Shown here piece after piece: positions 53,305 to 64,000 of a DNA stretch of 64,000 nucleotides. Numbering within the stretch: position 1 is the first letter of the stretch; each line of letters opens with the position of its first letter. The DNA is taken from contig NZ_CP120360.1 in assembly GCF_029510815.1 (NCBI RefSeq), positions 3,224,001-3,288,000 of the forward strand, in the 5' to 3' direction. Made by a program: the position numbers and the translations under genes. This DNA comes from Janibacter sp. DB-40. GTDB taxonomy: Bacteria > Actinomycetota > Actinomycetes > Actinomycetales > Dermatophilaceae. The notes under the pieces were generated by a model, which was given only the letters and a program-made list of their open reading frames with translations, was not told the DNA's origin and did no database searches.

Positions 53305-54426
53305 TCAGGCCGCGGTCGCGGCACTCGTGGTGGTGGTGTCCCCGGCCGGCGGGAGGAGCCCGTCGACGGGTCCGTGGAAGGGTGCCGCCGTCTCCGGCAG
53401 CTCCCGGCGCACGAACCAGGACGGGTCGCGCAGCTGGTGCAGCACCGCCGGGATGATCTCGCGGTAGGCGGCGAGGAGCCCCGGGTACGGCTCGGGGGTG
53501 TCGTGCCGCATCTCCTCGTGCAGCTCGGGCAGCCGGTGGTAGGGGACCATCGGGTACATGTGGTGCTCGATGTGGAAGTTCATGTTCCAGTAGAGGAAAC
53601 GGTTGACCGGCCCCATGAGGACGGTGCGGGTGTTGAGCCGGTGGTCGATGACGTTCTCCCCCATGCCGGAGTGCTGCGTCAGCCCGTAGACGATGTGCAT
53701 GAAGCACCCGTAGATCCGCGGTCCGCCGACGAGGACCAGGGGCAGCCACGAGGTCGTGACGACGGCGAGCGCGATGACGACGGCATAGATCGCCAGCCAG
53801 GTGCGCGCGATCCGGACCGCCGTGCCGTGCTCCTGCTCGGGCACGTAGTCGCGCTCGTCCCGGGAGAGCCGACCGACCGACAGGCGCAGCATGGTGGCGA
53901 TCGCCTGGGGGACGTCGACGAGCCCGACGAGGTTGAGCAGGATCCGGCCGAGGCGCGCCGGGCGCATGGCGATGATCTCGGGGTCCCTGCCGACGACGAG
54001 GGTGTCGCTGTGGTGCCGCGCGTGGGAGTAACGCCAGGTGACCGGGTTGCGCATCATGAAGAAGCACGCGAGGTGGTAGACCGCTTGGTCCATCCAGCGC
54101 GTCCGGAAGGCCGTGCCGTGGCCGGCCTCGTGCCACCGCGAGTCGCCGGCGGAGCCGTAGAGCACCCCGTAGACGAGGGCGAAGGGGAGGACCCACCACG
54201 ACCCCCACGTCGCCACGATGCCGGCGCCGCTGAGCAGGATGAGGCCGAGCCAGATGGCCGTGTCCCGGATGGCGGGGGCGTCGGAGCGCTTCATCAGCTC
54301 CTTCATCCGCTTGCGCGGGATGGCGGTGCGGTACCAGTCGGCAGCGCTGAGGCCGTGGGCCACCGCGAAGTCGGTGGCCTCGCCCTCGAGCGAGTACCAG
54401 GAGAGGCGGTCGCGGTTCGTCGTCAT
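53305..54426 (-). CDS. Fatty acid desaturase-family membrane diiron oxygenase
   Basis: This 373-residue integral membrane protein has all three histidine boxes: HEAGHGT, HARHHSD and NFHIEHHMYP. It has four or so membrane helices. Desaturase-fold enzymes with their own Rieske ferredoxin and reductase hydroxylate, demethylate or desaturate small molecules. The substrate here is unknown. The ATG at 54426 follows AAGGAG. The gene heads a four-gene operon with ferredoxin, reductase and LacI. Confidence 0.92.
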   Translation of the reverse strand: MTTNRDRLSWYSLEGEATDFAVAHGLSAADWYRTAIPRKRMKELMKRSDAPAIRDTAIWLGLILLSGAGIVATWGSWWVLPFALVYGVLYGSAGDSRWHEAGHGTAFRTRWMDQAVYHLACFFMMRNPVTWRYSHARHHSDTLVVGRDPEIIAMRPARLGRILLNLVGLVDVPQAIATMLRLSVGRLSRDERDYVPEQEHGTAVRIARTWLAIYAVVIALAVVTTSWLPLVLVGGPRIYGCFMHIVYGLTQHSGMGENVIDHRLNTRTVLMGPVNRFLYWNMNFHIEHHMYPMVPYHRLPELHEEMRHDTPEPYPGLLAAYREIIPAVLHQLRDPSWFVRRELPETAAPFHGPVDGLLPPAGDTTTTSAATAA

Positions 54427-54502
54427 GTCGGCTCCTTTGCCGTGGGACCGGTCCCATGAGTGTGGCGGGACGGACTCCCCGGCGTCAACCCCCCTTCGCC
54501 CC

Positions 54503-54615
54503 GGTGGAGGTGAACGCGCCGACCAATCGCCCGCGTCGACCTCCATGCACGAAGGGGGGTGGGCCGAGTGGAGGTGAACGCGCCGGCCAATCGCCCGCGC
54601 ATCCGCGTCCACCCA
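54503..54615. repeat. Interspersed palindromic repeat, two tandem copies
   Basis: GGTGGAGGTGAACGCGCCGA begins at 54503 and GTGGAGGTGAACGCGCCGG at 54568. Each is followed by CCAATCGCCCGCG. They share the left arm of the repeat at 25644, but the right arms are changed (GTCGACCTCCA, ATCCGCGTCCACC). The array fills the 267-base divergent gap between the desaturase and the hydrolase, with GCGAAGGGGG-type motifs beside each copy. Confidence 0.65.
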
Positions 54616-54693
54616 CGAAGCGGGACGCCCCTCCCTTTGCCCTACCGGCGCTGACAGACTGGGCCGGACACCGACGTCACCCAGGAGGACCCC

Positions 54694-55506
54694 GTGAGCT
54701 CCATCCCGCCCGAGGACATCGACACCCCCGGCCACGCCGGGCTGCTCATCGGCTCGCGGTGGGATCCGCCTGCTGACCCGACCTGGGTCGCAGTGATCGC
54801 CCACGGCTACGGCGAGCACATCGGCCGCTACCGATGGGTCGCCGACCGGTTCACCTCCGACGGCGCCGTCGTCTACGCGCACGACCACCTCGGGCACGGC
54901 CGCAGCGAGGGCGAGCGGGTCCTGATCGAGGACTTCGAGCCGGTCGTCGACGACCTCCACCTGCTCGTGGAGCGCGCGCAGGAGGAGAACCCCGGCCTGC
55001 CCGTCGTGCTCATCGGCCACTCGATGGGCGGGATGATCGCAGCCCGCTACACCCAGCGCCACCCCGAGGCACTCGCCGCCACGGTCCTCTCCGGCCCCGT
55101 GCTCGGCTCCTGGGAGGCCACCGCGCTGGCCGACCTGGACGAGATCCCCCCGACCCCGATCGACGTCTCGACGCTCAGCCGGGACGAGGACGTCGGGGCC
55201 GACTACGAGGCCGATGAGCTCGTGTGGCACGGCGACTTCAAGCGCCCGACGCTCCGAGCGCTGCGGAGCACCCTCAAGACGATCTCCGAGGGCGGCCGGC
55301 TGCAGGTCCCGACGATCTGGCTGCACGGCGAGGACGACCAGCTCGTCCCGATCGAGCCGACCCGCCGGGGCTGGGAGCGCATCGCCCCCGAGGGCGCACC
55401 GGCGAAGTCCTACCCGGGCGCCCGGCACGAGATCTTCAACGAGATCAACCGCGAGGACGTCCTCGACGACGTGCTCGCCTTCGTGCACGAGCACGTGGGC
55501 CGCTGA
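54694..55506 (+). CDS. Alpha/beta hydrolase, monoacylglycerol lipase-like
   Basis: The 270-residue serine hydrolase of the Hydrolase_4 family has the oxyanion region IAHGYGEHIGRY, DHLGHGRSEG, the nucleophile elbow GHSMGG (Ser 110), the acid in GEDDQLVP and the His in GARHEIFNE. It probably cleaves monoacylglycerols or lysophospholipids in the cytoplasm. The GTG at 54694 follows AGGAGG. It stands alone and is convergent with mmsA across a palindromic repeat array. Confidence 0.92.
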   Translation: MSSIPPEDIDTPGHAGLLIGSRWDPPADPTWVAVIAHGYGEHIGRYRWVADRFTSDGAVVYAHDHLGHGRSEGERVLIEDFEPVVDDLHLLVERAQEENPGLPVVLIGHSMGGMIAARYTQRHPEALAATVLSGPVLGSWEATALADLDEIPPTPIDVSTLSRDEDVGADYEADELVWHGDFKRPTLRALRSTLKTISEGGRLQVPTIWLHGEDDQLVPIEPTRRGWERIAPEGAPAKSYPGARHEIFNEINREDVLDDVLAFVHEHVGR

Positions 55507-55512
55507 CCGCCT

Positions 55513-55676
55513 CCCCCCTTCGCAAAAGCCTAAGCAGTTGCGAAGGGGGGCGGTCGGGTTCTCGCAAGAGCCTAAGCAGTTGCGAAGGGGGGCGGTCGGG
55601 TTTTCGCAAGAGCCTAAGCACCTGCGAAGGGGGCGGTCGGGTTTTCGCAAGAGCCTAGGCTTTTGCGAAGGGGGAA
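55513..55676. repeat. Four tandem 42-bp palindromic repeats
   Basis: The unit CGCAAGAGCCTAAGCAGT, then TGCGAAGGGGGGCGGTCGGG, repeats with starts at about 55521, 55563, 55605 and 55646 (period 41-42). Each unit is an inverted repeat (TTCGCAA...TTGCGAA) ending in the motif GCGAAGGGG. The last unit has the most complete palindrome (AGCCTAGGCT at its centre), while inner units have diverged. The array separates two convergent genes and may terminate transcription, but four copies are more than termination needs. Confidence 0.8.
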
Positions 55677-55697
55677 CCGGGGGCGGAGGGGCGGAGG

Positions 55698-57194
<1,497 letters not shown>

Positions 57195-57238
57195 GTCTGC
57201 TCCTTGGACGCGGCTTTGTAAGGACATACTATCAATAG

Positions 57239-58290
57239 TCAGGTACGGGTGACAGGCGCCCGGAGGACCACGTCGACCGGCGCTCCGGTGGACAGTGACT
57301 CCATCCCCGCGGTGCACACGACGGTCGAGGCGTACCCGTCCCAGCTCGTGGGGCCCACGAGCTCGCCCCGTCGGGAGGCGTCGACCCAGGCCTGGACCTC
57401 GATGTCGTAGGCCCGCTCGAAGCGCGTGCGGTAGTCGGGGTCGATCCCGCCACCCCAGGTGCCCTCGCCGCCGTCGGGGCCGACGCCGGTGGTGTAGATC
57501 CCCGAGGAGGGCCGGCCGATGATCGCGCTGCCGGTCTCGGCGACCGCCTCGCAGCGCACCTCGTAGCCGGTGCGGCTGTTGACGAAGACCTCGTTGGTCA
57601 CGACCGCCCCGGACGCCATCCGGAAGATCGAGACCTGGGGGTCGACCACGCCCTTGAGCGCATGGCGGGTCGGCGTCGGCGAGATCACCTGCACCGAGGC
57701 GATCTCCTCACCGAGCAGGAAGCGGGCGCAGTCGACCTCGTGGACGAGGCTATCGCGCACGATCATCTCCGAGCGGAAGTGCGGGTTGGGCACCGTCAGG
57801 TTGCGGTGGGTCTGGTGCAGCAGCAGCGTGCGACCCCAGCGCCCGGAGTCGAGCAGCTGTTTCAGCCGCATGTACTCCGGGTCGAAGCGCCGCATGAACC
57901 CGACCTGGATCAGTGAGCGACCGGCAGCCCGCTCCGCCTCGATGACCTGCAGCGAGGACTCGCTGTCCATGGTCAGCGGCTTCTCGCACAGCACCGGCGT
58001 CCCGCGCTCGATGCACGCCAGCAGCTGCTCGGTGTGCACGGACCCGGGAGAGGCCAGCAGGACCGCGTCGACACCGTCGTCGCGGATCAGCTCGAGCGGG
58101 TCGGCGTGGACACGCACCCCGCCCAGCTGCGTGGCCAACTCCTGCGCCCGGTCGCGGTCGGGGTCGGCGATCGCCGCGAGGGTCGCGTTCGCGATCCTTC
58201 CCGCCAGCCTCCGGGCGTGGTCGGCGCCCATGACGCCGACGCCGACCACCCCGACCCGCAGCGGGTCATCGGGCACTGCCGAAGGGGGCG

Positions 58291-58294
<4 letters not shown>
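57239..58294 (-). CDS. iolG: Inositol 2-dehydrogenase-like Gfo/Idh/MocA oxidoreductase
   Basis: The 351-residue enzyme probably oxidises myo-inositol to 2-keto-myo-inositol with NAD. It has the Rossmann motif VGVVGVGVMGADHARRL, the catalytic Lys in CEKPLTMD, QVGFMRRFDPEY and the active-site helix RDSLVHEVDCARFLLGE with the conserved Asp and His. The GTG at 58294 overlaps the stop of the ABC ATPase (GTGTGA). Its place between an inositol-type transporter and mmsA supports the role; the exact isomer is uncertain. Confidence 0.88.
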
Positions 58295-59189
<895 letters not shown>

Positions 59190-59193
<4 letters not shown>

Positions 59194-60227
59194 CCATCCG
59201 CCTTCTTCTTCACGTACATGTTGACCAGGGTGGCCAGCAGGAGCATCACGCCGAGGAAGGTGTAGAACCAGTCGACGTTCCAGCCTGCGTAGTTGATGCC
59301 CATCTGGGTCATCCCGAAGATCAGCGCACCGAGGGCGGCGCCGATGACCGAGCCGAAGCCACCGGTGAGCAGGCAGCCCCCGACGACCGCGGCGATGATG
59401 TAGATGAACTCGTTGCCGACTCCCTCCGCCGACTGCATGACGTTGAAGGAGAAGAGCAGGTGCATGCCCAGCACCCAGGCGCAGAACCCGACGAAGACGA
59501 AGAGCCCGATCTTGACGGCCTTGACCGGGACGCCGACGGCTCGGGCAGCCGCGGCGTCGCCACCGACGGCGAAGATCCAGTTGCCGATCCGGGTCTTCTG
59601 CAGCACGAGCGCCCCGGCGAGGACGAGCAGCAGCCAGTAGACGACGAGCGCCCTGATGCTCACCGGGCCGACCGACACCTGCCACGCGAAGACCTTCTCC
59701 GCCGAGGCGAAGCCGGCCATGTCCGAGATCGGCGGGGTCGACACCGTGCCACCCACGAGACGGGTCACCGCCAGGTTGGCGCCCTGGAGGATGAAGAACG
59801 TCCCGAGCGTGACGAGGAAGCTGGGTAACCCAGTGCGCATGAGCAGCCAGCCGTTGAAGGCCCCGACGAGCAGGGAGAAGACCAGGGCGGCCACCACCCC
59901 GACCCAGACGTTGAGCCCGAAGTTCCACGCGGTCAGCGCCGCCGTGATCCCCGACGCGGTCGCGGCCACCCCGGTGGACAGGTCGAACTCTCCGCCCACC
60001 ATGAGCAGGGAGACACCGACGGCCATCACCCCGATGGCCGCAGCCGCGTAGAGGATCGTGCCGATGTTGCCCACACTGCGGAAGGAGGGGGCCACCGCGA
60101 TGAAGAGGATCGCGACGACGATCGCTCCGATGAGTGCACCGACCTCGGGTCGGGCGAAGAGGAGGTTGAGGCTGCTCCGCTTCGCGACCCGGTCATCGGC
60201 GCCCGTGGTCGCCTGTGCAGCAGTCAT
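59190..60227 (-). CDS. Sugar ABC transporter permease (RbsC-like)
   Basis: The 345-residue membrane subunit of the ribose/inositol type has about nine helices. Family segments are EFDLSTGVAATASGI, NGWLLMRTGLPSFLVTLGTFF, GNWIFAVGGDAAAARAVGVPV and GGCLLTGGFGSVIGAALGALI. The first contains the EFDLS sequence typical of RbsC-like permeases. The ATG is at 60227, 6 bases after the binding protein stop. Confidence 0.93.
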
Positions 60228-60233
60228 CGACGA

Positions 60234-61202
60234 TCACTTCTCCATCAGCACGTCGACGTTGCTCTCGTCGACGAAGGCGGGACCGGTGAGGACCGGCTCG
60301 CCGCCACCCATCGTCATGCCCTGGTTGACGTCCATCCACAGCGAGTCGACGGCCAAGTAGCCCTGGAGCCAGGGCTGCTGGTCGACCGCCCACCCGATGT
60401 CGCCGTCCTTGATCGCCTGCATCGCCTCGTCGTTGAGGTCGAAGGTGACGACCTGGGCGTCGCTGCCGGCCTGGTCGGCGGACTGCAGCGCGAGCATCGC
60501 GAAGGGAGCGCCCAGGGTGAGCACGTGGGTGATGCTGTCGTCCTGCTGCAGCTTCGCGGTGATCGTGGACTGCACGTTGGAGGAGTCGGTGCCCTTGACG
60601 TAGATTTTCTCCGACTGCGGGAAGGTCTCCTTCACGCCCGCACACCGGTCCTCGAGGCCCACGTGGCCCTGCTCCTGGATCACGCACAGCGTCTTGCCGG
60701 CGCCCTCCTCCTGCAGTCGCTCACCGGCCGCCTGGCCGGCGATCTTCTCGTCCTGGCCGAAGTAGGACTGCACGCCCATGTCCTTCCACTCCTCCAGCCC
60801 GGCGTTGAGCGCGACGACCGGGATGTCGGCCTCGACGGCCCTGGAGACATTGCCCTGCATGGCACCGGGCTTGGCCAGGGTGACGGCGATGCCGTCGACG
60901 TCCTTGTCCACGGCCTGCTGCACGAGTCGGGCCTGGTTGCCGCCCTCGGGGTCGGCGGTGTACTGCAGGTCGACGTTGTCCTTCTCGGCCGCGGCCTCGG
61001 CGCCTGCCCGGACCTGGTCCCAGAAGGTGTCGCCCGGGGCGGCGTGGGTGATGAAGGCGACGGTCATCTGCTCGGTGTCGGCCCCACCGCCACCTCCTCC
61101 TTCCTCGGCGGGCTGCTTGCCGCCCGAGGAGGAGCAGGCGGCGAGGGTGAGTGCCGCCAGGGACGAGGTCGCGACGACGCTGACGCGGGTGAAACGTGAC
61201 AT
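60234..61202 (-). CDS. Sugar-binding lipoprotein of the inositol ABC transporter
   Basis: The 322-residue exported lipoprotein has a signal peptide with the lipobox LAAC (residue 23) and a periplasmic-binding-protein fold of the ribose/inositol class: VAFITHAAPGDTFWDQVRAG, VDGIAVTLAKPGAM and IPVVALNAGLEEW. The C-terminal part shows VVTFDLNDEAMQAIKDGDIGW and DQQPWLQGY. It gives substrate specificity; genomic context suggests inositol. The ATG is at 61202. Confidence 0.93.
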   Translation of the reverse strand: MSRFTRVSVVATSSLAALTLAACSSSGGKQPAEEGGGGGGADTEQMTVAFITHAAPGDTFWDQVRAGAEAAAEKDNVDLQYTADPEGGNQARLVQQAVDKDVDGIAVTLAKPGAMQGNVSRAVEADIPVVALNAGLEEWKDMGVQSYFGQDEKIAGQAAGERLQEEGAGKTLCVIQEQGHVGLEDRCAGVKETFPQSEKIYVKGTDSSNVQSTITAKLQQDDSITHVLTLGAPFAMLALQSADQAGSDAQVVTFDLNDEAMQAIKDGDIGWAVDQQPWLQGYLAVDSLWMDVNQGMTMGGGEPVLTGPAFVDESNVDVLMEK

Positions 61203-61278
61203 TGGGATCTGCCTTTCTCTTGCCCACCGCGACGGTGCGGTGAACGAGGGGGTCGGTGCCCTGCTGGACAACCGGGTT

Positions 61279-63273
61279 TCAGTGGTGCGTGCTGCTCGAC
61301 GGGTCGATGGGGGTCAGGTGCGTACGTTGGTCTGCCTTGTGCCGGGTGTAGTCGACGTGGGCCTCCTGGGTGCTCTCCAGCTCGCTGACCTCGCTGACCG
61401 GGACGTCCCACCACGAGGCGGAGTCCGGCGCGGAGACGTGGGGATCGGTCTCGACGTGGATGACGACGGGCCCGCCGTCGGCCGGCGCCCCCTTCGCCTC
61501 CGTGATGGCCGCGGCGAGGCCCTCGCGGTCGTGGACCTCGATGACCCGACACCCGAGCGACCGGGCGTTGGCCGCCAGGTCCACGGGCAGTCGCTCGCCC
61601 TCGAGCCGGCCGGTCGCGGTGTCCCGGGCCCGGTAGGCGGTACCGAAGCGTTGCGACCCCAGCGACTCCGACAGCGAACCGATGGAGTGGAACCCGTGGT
61701 TCTGCACGAGGACGACGATGACCTTCGTGCGTTCCTGCACGGCGGTCACGAGCTCCGTCGGCATCATCAGGTACCCGCCGTCGCCGACCATCGCGAAGAC
61801 GTCCCGGGTCGGGTCGGCCCAGCGGATCCCGAGGGAGGCGGGGACCTCGTAGCCCATGCAGGAGTAGCCGTACTCGACGTGGTAGGCCCGGCGGTCGCGC
61901 ACCCGCCACGTCTTGTGCAGGTCACCGGGCATCGAGCCTGCGGCGCAGAGGACGACGTCGCGCGGGTCGCTCAGCTCGTTGACCAGGCCGAGGACGCTGC
62001 CCTGGGTGAGCAGCCCGTCGGCGAGCGCGTCGGTGACCTCGGGCGAAGGGTGGTGGCTCGCCTCGACCTGCGCGTCCCACTCCTCCCACAGCCGCTCCTG
62101 CTCGTCGCGGTAGTCCTCCGCGACGGACCACCCGTCGAGAGCAGTGGTCAGCGCCGTGAGCGACTCGCGCGCGTCCCCGACCACGGTCAGGCCCGATTGC
62201 TTGACCGCGTCGAAGGAGCCGATGTTGAGGTTGACGAAGCGCACGTCCTCGGCGGCGAAGGCGGTGCGGGAGGCGGTGGTGAAGTCCTGGTAGCGGGTGC
62301 CGATGCCGATGACGACATCCGCCTGCGCCGCGACCATGTTGGCCGCCGTGGTGCCGGTCGACCCGACGGCGCCGAGCAGGCGCGGGTCGCCGTGCAGCAG
62401 CGATCCCTTGCCGGCCTGGGTCTCGCCGACGGGGATGCCGGTCGCCGCGCAGAACCGCGCGAGCGCGTCCTCCGCGCCGGAGTAGTGCACACCGCCCCCG
62501 GCGACCACCATCGGGCGCTGCGCGGACCGGATGATCTCGGCGGCGGCCGCGATCCGGGAGGGCTCGGCAGGAGGTCGGGCGACGTGGTGGGTGCGCTCGG
62601 CGAAGAGCTCGACGGGCCAGTCGTGGGCCTCGGCCTGCACGTCCTGGGGAAGGGAGATGGTCACCGCCCCCGTCTCGGCCGGGTCGGTGAGCACCCGCAT
62701 CGCGGACAGCAGGATGCTCGGCAGCTGCTCCGGCCGGCGTACCTCGTCGTAGAAGCGCGAGAGCGGGCGGAAGGCGTCGTTGACGGTCAGGTCACCGGCG
62801 TGCGGGGTCTCGAGCTCCTGCAGCAGCGGGCCGGCGGCACGGGTGGCGAAGACCGAGCTGGGCAGCAGCAGGACGGGAAGTCGGTTGATCGTCGCGAGGG
62901 CGGCGCCGGTGAGCATGTTGGTGCTGCCGGGGCCGACGGAGGCGGTGCACGCCCACGTCTGCAGGCGGTCGCGCTGCTTGGCGTAGGCGACGGCGGTGTG
63001 CACCATCGCCTGCTCGTTGCGGGCCAGCACGTAAGGCATGTGATCGGGGCCGTCGGCTTGTTCGTCCACGCTGAGCTCCTGCTGGAGCAGCGCCTGCCCG
63101 ATGCCCGCGACGTTGCCGTGGCCGAAGATCCCCAGGCACCCCGCGAAGAGGGGCTGTCGCTCGCCGTCGCGCTCGCTGTACTGGTTGGCGAGGAAGCGCA
63201 CCACGGCCTGACCGACGGTGAGGCGGACGGTCGGGGGTGACGTGGGGCTCTGTGCGGTCATCGCGGTGGTCAC
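61279..63273 (-). CDS. iolD: 3D-(3,5/4)-trihydroxycyclohexane-1,2-dione hydrolase
   Basis: IolD is a thiamine diphosphate enzyme that opens the cyclohexanedione ring in inositol breakdown to 5-deoxyglucuronate. The 664-residue product has the acetolactate-synthase-like layout: the N-terminal glutamate in ARNEQAMVHTAVAYAK, ASVGPGSTNMLTGAA, SLPQDVQAEAHDWP and the ThDP motif GDGGYLMMPTELVTA ... QNHGFHSIGSLS. The start is the GTG at 63273 overlapping the iolB stop (GTGA); an ATG four codons later is possible. Confidence 0.95.
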   Translation of the reverse strand: MTTAMTAQSPTSPPTVRLTVGQAVVRFLANQYSERDGERQPLFAGCLGIFGHGNVAGIGQALLQQELSVDEQADGPDHMPYVLARNEQAMVHTAVAYAKQRDRLQTWACTASVGPGSTNMLTGAALATINRLPVLLLPSSVFATRAAGPLLQELETPHAGDLTVNDAFRPLSRFYDEVRRPEQLPSILLSAMRVLTDPAETGAVTISLPQDVQAEAHDWPVELFAERTHHVARPPAEPSRIAAAAEIIRSAQRPMVVAGGGVHYSGAEDALARFCAATGIPVGETQAGKGSLLHGDPRLLGAVGSTGTTAANMVAAQADVVIGIGTRYQDFTTASRTAFAAEDVRFVNLNIGSFDAVKQSGLTVVGDARESLTALTTALDGWSVAEDYRDEQERLWEEWDAQVEASHHPSPEVTDALADGLLTQGSVLGLVNELSDPRDVVLCAAGSMPGDLHKTWRVRDRRAYHVEYGYSCMGYEVPASLGIRWADPTRDVFAMVGDGGYLMMPTELVTAVQERTKVIVVLVQNHGFHSIGSLSESLGSQRFGTAYRARDTATGRLEGERLPVDLAANARSLGCRVIEVHDREGLAAAITEAKGAPADGGPVVIHVETDPHVSAPDSASWWDVPVSEVSELESTQEAHVDYTRHKADQRTHLTPIDPSSSTHH

Positions 63274-64000
63274 TGCACGCCTCCCATGGGCAGTCGGTCG
63301 TTGACGTCCTGGCCGGTCCAGGTCGCGCGGATCGCGCCGTGGGCCGGGTCGTCGCAGATGAGCCACACGCGCTCGGGGCCGGGCCCGGCCATGACGTTCA
63401 GGTAGTACAGGTCGGCGTCGGGGGCGGCCATCGCCGGCCCGTGCCACCCGTGGGGGACGAGGACCGTGTCCCCCGTCGCGACCTCCACGAGCACGTCGAT
63501 GTCGCGCCCCCCGGCGCCGTACACCTGCTGGTAGCCGACGGGCTCGAGACCGTCCTCGCGCTCGGTGCCGCGGGTCAGCGGCGGACGTCCCGCCTCGGCG
63601 TCGCCGACGGCCTGCGTCTCGAAGTAGTAGATCTCCTCGAGCCGGCTCTCCTCCCCGGGACGCTCGGTGTCGTGCTTGTGCGGCGGGTAGGAGCTCCAGC
63701 CACCGGCGGGGGTGATGACCTCGCAGGCGAGGATCTGCTCCGCCTCGGGGAGCGTGCCGGGCATCCCGAAGCCGCGCACCTCGCGGCTGCACGTGCCCGC
63801 GCCGCGCAGCTCGACGGGGACGTCGGCGACGGGGACGTGGATGACGTGGCGGTCACCGCCGGTACCGTCCTGGACCCGCGCACCGCACAGGGCGATCCGG
63901 ACGGGACGGTCCCCGTCGTTGGTCAGGGTCAGCTCGGTGCCGGCCGGCACGTAGAGCGTGTCGCTCGGCCCGGCGAAGACGCTCGTGCGCCCGGTCAGCA
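63270..64000 (-). CDS. iolB: 5-deoxy-glucuronate isomerase (partial, 5' end outside window)
   Basis: IolB isomerises 5-deoxy-D-glucuronate to 5-deoxy-2-keto-gluconate in inositol catabolism. The frame is open to the right edge, where it reads LTGRTSVFAGPSDTLYVPAG, an internal part of IolB; ~243 residues are visible of a normal ~290-300. The metal-binding cupin region SSYPPHKHDT ... EEIYYFE and the late VPHGWHGPAMA are intact. It overlaps iolD by 4 bases, and more iol genes probably lie beyond 64 kb. Confidence 0.95.
   Translation of the reverse strand, partial: LTGRTSVFAGPSDTLYVPAGTELTLTNDGDRPVRIALCGARVQDGTGGDRHVIHVPVADVPVELRGAGTCSREVRGFGMPGTLPEAEQILACEVITPAGGWSSYPPHKHDTERPGEESRLEEIYYFETQAVGDAEAGRPPLTRGTEREDGLEPVGYQQVYGAGGRDIDVLVEVATGDTVLVPHGWHGPAMAAPDADLYYLNVMAGPGPERVWLICDDPAHGAIRATWTGQDVNDRLPMGGVQ

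Noticed and set aside
55513..55676. Considered the four tandem units as a short CRISPR array
   Set aside because: The period is 41-42 bases with no unique spacers; the whole unit is repeated and palindromic.

Overview
The window is chromosomal DNA of a very GC-rich actinobacterium. Codon use, GTG/TTG starts, dnaB, DUF2277, a TipA-type regulator, a class F sortase and an ECF42/YCII pair fit Actinomycetota. I would guess Micrococcales (Intrasporangiaceae/Dermatophilaceae-like), but no marker here fixes the genus. The decamer GCGAAGGGGG (either strand) recurs through the host DNA. I find no exact copy in the left-hand mobile region (1-15.4 kb) or in the toxin locus at 47.2-50.5 kb, which supports treating both as acquired.

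Layout. (1) 1-15.4 kb is a Tn7-like (TnsABC/TniQ-type) element. Its core, all on the minus strand, is tnsA - tniA/tnsB - tniB/tnsC - tniQ - tniQ. It is followed by a type I restriction-modification cargo (hsdM-hsdS-hsdR) and an unknown protein, cut by the left edge, with a possible ADP-ribosyltransferase-like C-terminus. Two zinc-ribbon proteins, one Csf1-like, lie on the other side of tnsA. The element abuts the 3' end of dnaB. (2) 15.4-18.1 kb is dnaB, interrupted by a class 3 intein, with DnaA-box-like sites upstream. (3) 18-21.7 kb holds DUF2277, a DHA2 exporter, a LacI regulator and a YhhN membrane protein. (4) 21.8-26.7 kb is metal homeostasis: copZ and copA, each behind a CsoR/CstR-type operator, and a CmtR-like sensor with a CDF exporter. 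(5) 28.3-33.3 kb is a reactive-sulfur locus: rhodanese-DUF2892, a frameshifted TauE, a 59-residue Cys-rich protein, a CstB-like persulfide dioxygenase/rhodanese, and divergently thioredoxin, DUF302 and CstR. Its operator nearly equals the copper ones. (6) 33-43.2 kb is housekeeping and accessory: PhoX, ArsR-SRPBCC-RibD-like, ECF42-YCII, sortase F plus a CHRD surface protein, a TipA regulator and a multicopper oxidase. (7) 43.2-43.9 kb is VapBC. (8) 44-47.1 kb is a small catabolic operon (PhyH dioxygenase, SDR, Gfo/Idh). (9) 47.2-50.5 kb is a two-gene toxin/immunity module: a PrsW-like intramembrane protease fused to a Tox-REase-5-type nuclease, with an overlapping Imm52-like gene. (10) 50.7-54.4 kb is a desaturase-type oxygenase with its Rieske ferredoxin, ferredoxin reductase and LacI regulator. 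(11) 55.7-64 kb is a myo-inositol catabolic operon: iolB, iolD, a sugar ABC transporter, an iolG-like dehydrogenase and mmsA. It runs off the right edge.

The most novel signals are the PrsW-nuclease fusion with its immunity gene, the Tn7-like element carrying a restriction system next to dnaB (with a Csf1-like protein and a possible ART effector), the class 3 DnaB intein with a degenerate endonuclease, and the genome-wide GCGAAGGGGG motif that also builds a 42-bp palindromic repeat array.
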